A model generated the notes under the pieces. The model saw only the letters and a program-made list of their open reading frames with translations, was not told where the DNA came from and ran no database searches. Source: an uncultured Eubacteriales bacterium (GTDB taxonomy: Bacteria > Bacillota > Clostridia > Monoglobales > Monoglobaceae). From it: DNA of 6,493 bases. Position numbers and translations under genes: made by a program. The stretch is from assembly GCA_905205855.1 (NCBI GenBank), contig CAJLFL010000108.1, positions 1-6,493 of the forward strand, in the 5' to 3' direction. Below are positions 5,642-6,493 of this stretch, in pieces; the first letter of the stretch is position 1; every line of letters begins with the position of its first letter.

Positions 5642-5677
5642 CAAACAGCGGTGACCATGTGCGGTCACCGCTGTTTG
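5642..5677. terminator. Bidirectional terminator between convergent genes
   Basis: CAAACAGCGGTGACC (5642-5656) pairs perfectly over 15 bases with 5663-5677 around the loop ATGTGC. T-rich sequence follows on the plus strand (5674-5690), and the complement of 5631-5645 is T-rich for the minus strand. It lies between the TAG of the lyase (5629-5631) and the TAA of the convergent MATE gene (5686-5688), so it can serve both. Confidence 0.88.
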
Positions 5678-5685
5678 GTTTATAA

Positions 5686-6493
5686 TTATTCTTTATATCC
5701 GTCAAAACCGGAATTCGGCTCAGATAGGCGGCGGAATATCATTTTTACAGCTGCAAGAGAAGCTATAAATGTAAGAATATCTGCGACAGCCATAAAATAC
5801 AGAATCCCTTCAAGACCAAAGAAAATCGGAAGAATCAGGACTAAGCCCACGCCGAAAACGACTTCGCGCAGCATGGAAAGCGCTGTTGAGGCGGCAGCCT
5901 TGCCGAGTGCCTGAAGATAAATAAACACTCCCTTGTTAAAGCAGGCAAGAGGTGTGGCGCATAGAAACAGACGTATACAGCGTATTGCGAAGTTTGTATA
6001 GTGAATACTCTCATTTTTTGCGCCGAAGATATTTATAAGCTGCTGCGGGAATGCTTCAAATATAACGGTTGCTATAATTCCGACAAAAAATTCTGCCGCT
6101 AACAGATATTTAAGAAGCTCGGCAGCCCTGTCGCTGCGTTTAGCGCCTATGTTGTATCCGACAATGGGAATACATCCGGCAGAAAGTCCGATTGCGATTG
6201 AAATTATAATCTGAAAGAATTTCATGACAATACCTGTTACGGCGGTCGGAATTTGTGCATATTCCTCCATGCCGAATATGGGATCTAAAGCTCCGTATTT
6301 ACGGCACATATTTAAGACTGCCGCCATTGACATAACTATTGAAATCTGAGCCAAAAAGCTTGCCGCGCCAAGAGAACAGATTTTTTTGATTACCTTTTTC
6401 CGAAGTTTAAAATCAGTTTTTTCACGATAATAGGCCTCAGTATTAAAAAGATAAATAACCGCCATTACCGCAGCTAGTATCTGTCAGAGGACG
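5686..6493 (-). pseudogene. MATE-family efflux transporter, C-terminal half, interrupted by TGA
   Basis: This is the C-terminal half of a MATE (multidrug and toxic compound extrusion) antiporter, an inner-membrane transporter that exports drugs or metabolites in exchange for Na+ or H+. Counting from the methionine at 6465, hydrophobic segments lie at about 33-53, 72-98, 118-138, 160-185 and 196-245 (the last holding two helices). The segment PIVGYNIGAKRSDRA (100-114) is the typical MATE signature between helices, and LSMLREVVF (197-205) is also characteristic. The protein ends GYKE at TAA 5686-5688. Family members have about 450 residues, so the N-terminal half is absent. The ATG at 6465 has no ribosome binding site. 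Upstream the frame continues as QILAAV to TGA at 6486-6484, preceded by VL; many MATE proteins have VLSQ or VISQ here, so TGA most simply replaces a Ser codon TCA. A window-edge or sequencing error cannot be excluded. Its substrate and any link to the operon are unknown. Confidence 0.75.

Noticed and set aside
4693..5658. Long minus-strand open frame (321 codons) antisense to the lyase gene
   Set aside because: The product is rich in Cys, Arg and Phe with no recognisable domain, its start lies inside the terminator hairpin, and the plus strand carries a clear DHDPS-family gene. It is a shadow frame.
5612..5914. Plus-strand 100-codon frame running from the lyase end into the MATE gene
   Set aside because: It crosses the bidirectional terminator and lies opposite the conserved MATE C-terminus; no domain is visible.
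1..6493. tRNA, rRNA, CRISPR array or riboswitch
   Set aside because: No cloverleaf, conserved rRNA segment or spaced direct-repeat series was seen. The 44-base leader of the operon is too short for a known riboswitch.

Overview
The window looks like chromosomal DNA of a low-GC anaerobic Firmicute, probably a gut-type Clostridia. The evidence is strong purine-rich ribosome binding sites, an AT-rich leader with a near-consensus sigma-A promoter, and protein families typical of that group. No rRNA, tRNA or CRISPR array is visible, so the assignment rests on gene style alone.

Left part (1 to about 1270) is decayed accessory DNA. It opens with the 3' end of a UvrA-type excinuclease ATPase whose ABC signature has been replaced by two stop codons. 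A strong factor-independent terminator and an 11-bp tandem repeat follow. On the minus strand are three very short, tightly packed genes of unknown function that end at their own terminator. The most upstream of them has no convincing 5' end and the most downstream is frameshifted, so this looks like the relic of a phage or other mobile cassette.

The centre (1306 to 5677) is intact and well organised: a promoter, a 14-bp perfect palindrome just downstream of it (a likely operator), four plus-strand genes separated by 2, 20 and 1 bases, and a 15-bp perfect terminator hairpin. The genes encode a short Gfo/Idh/MocA-type NAD(P) oxidoreductase, an M20 (AbgB-like) amidohydrolase, an extended SDR/NAD-epimerase-type protein that lacks the usual catalytic lysine, and a long DHDPS/NAL-family lyase with its Schiff-base lysine. 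Together they look like a small catabolic pathway: amide hydrolysis, two redox or epimerisation steps, and a class I aldolase-type cleavage of a keto acid. The substrate cannot be read from the sequence, and no transporter, kinase or regulator lies in the window.

The right part (5686 to 6493) is the convergent C-terminal half of a MATE-family multidrug/sodium antiporter. It is interrupted by an in-frame TGA nine bases before the window edge, so it is probably a pseudogene. The intact operon therefore sits between decaying neighbours on both sides.
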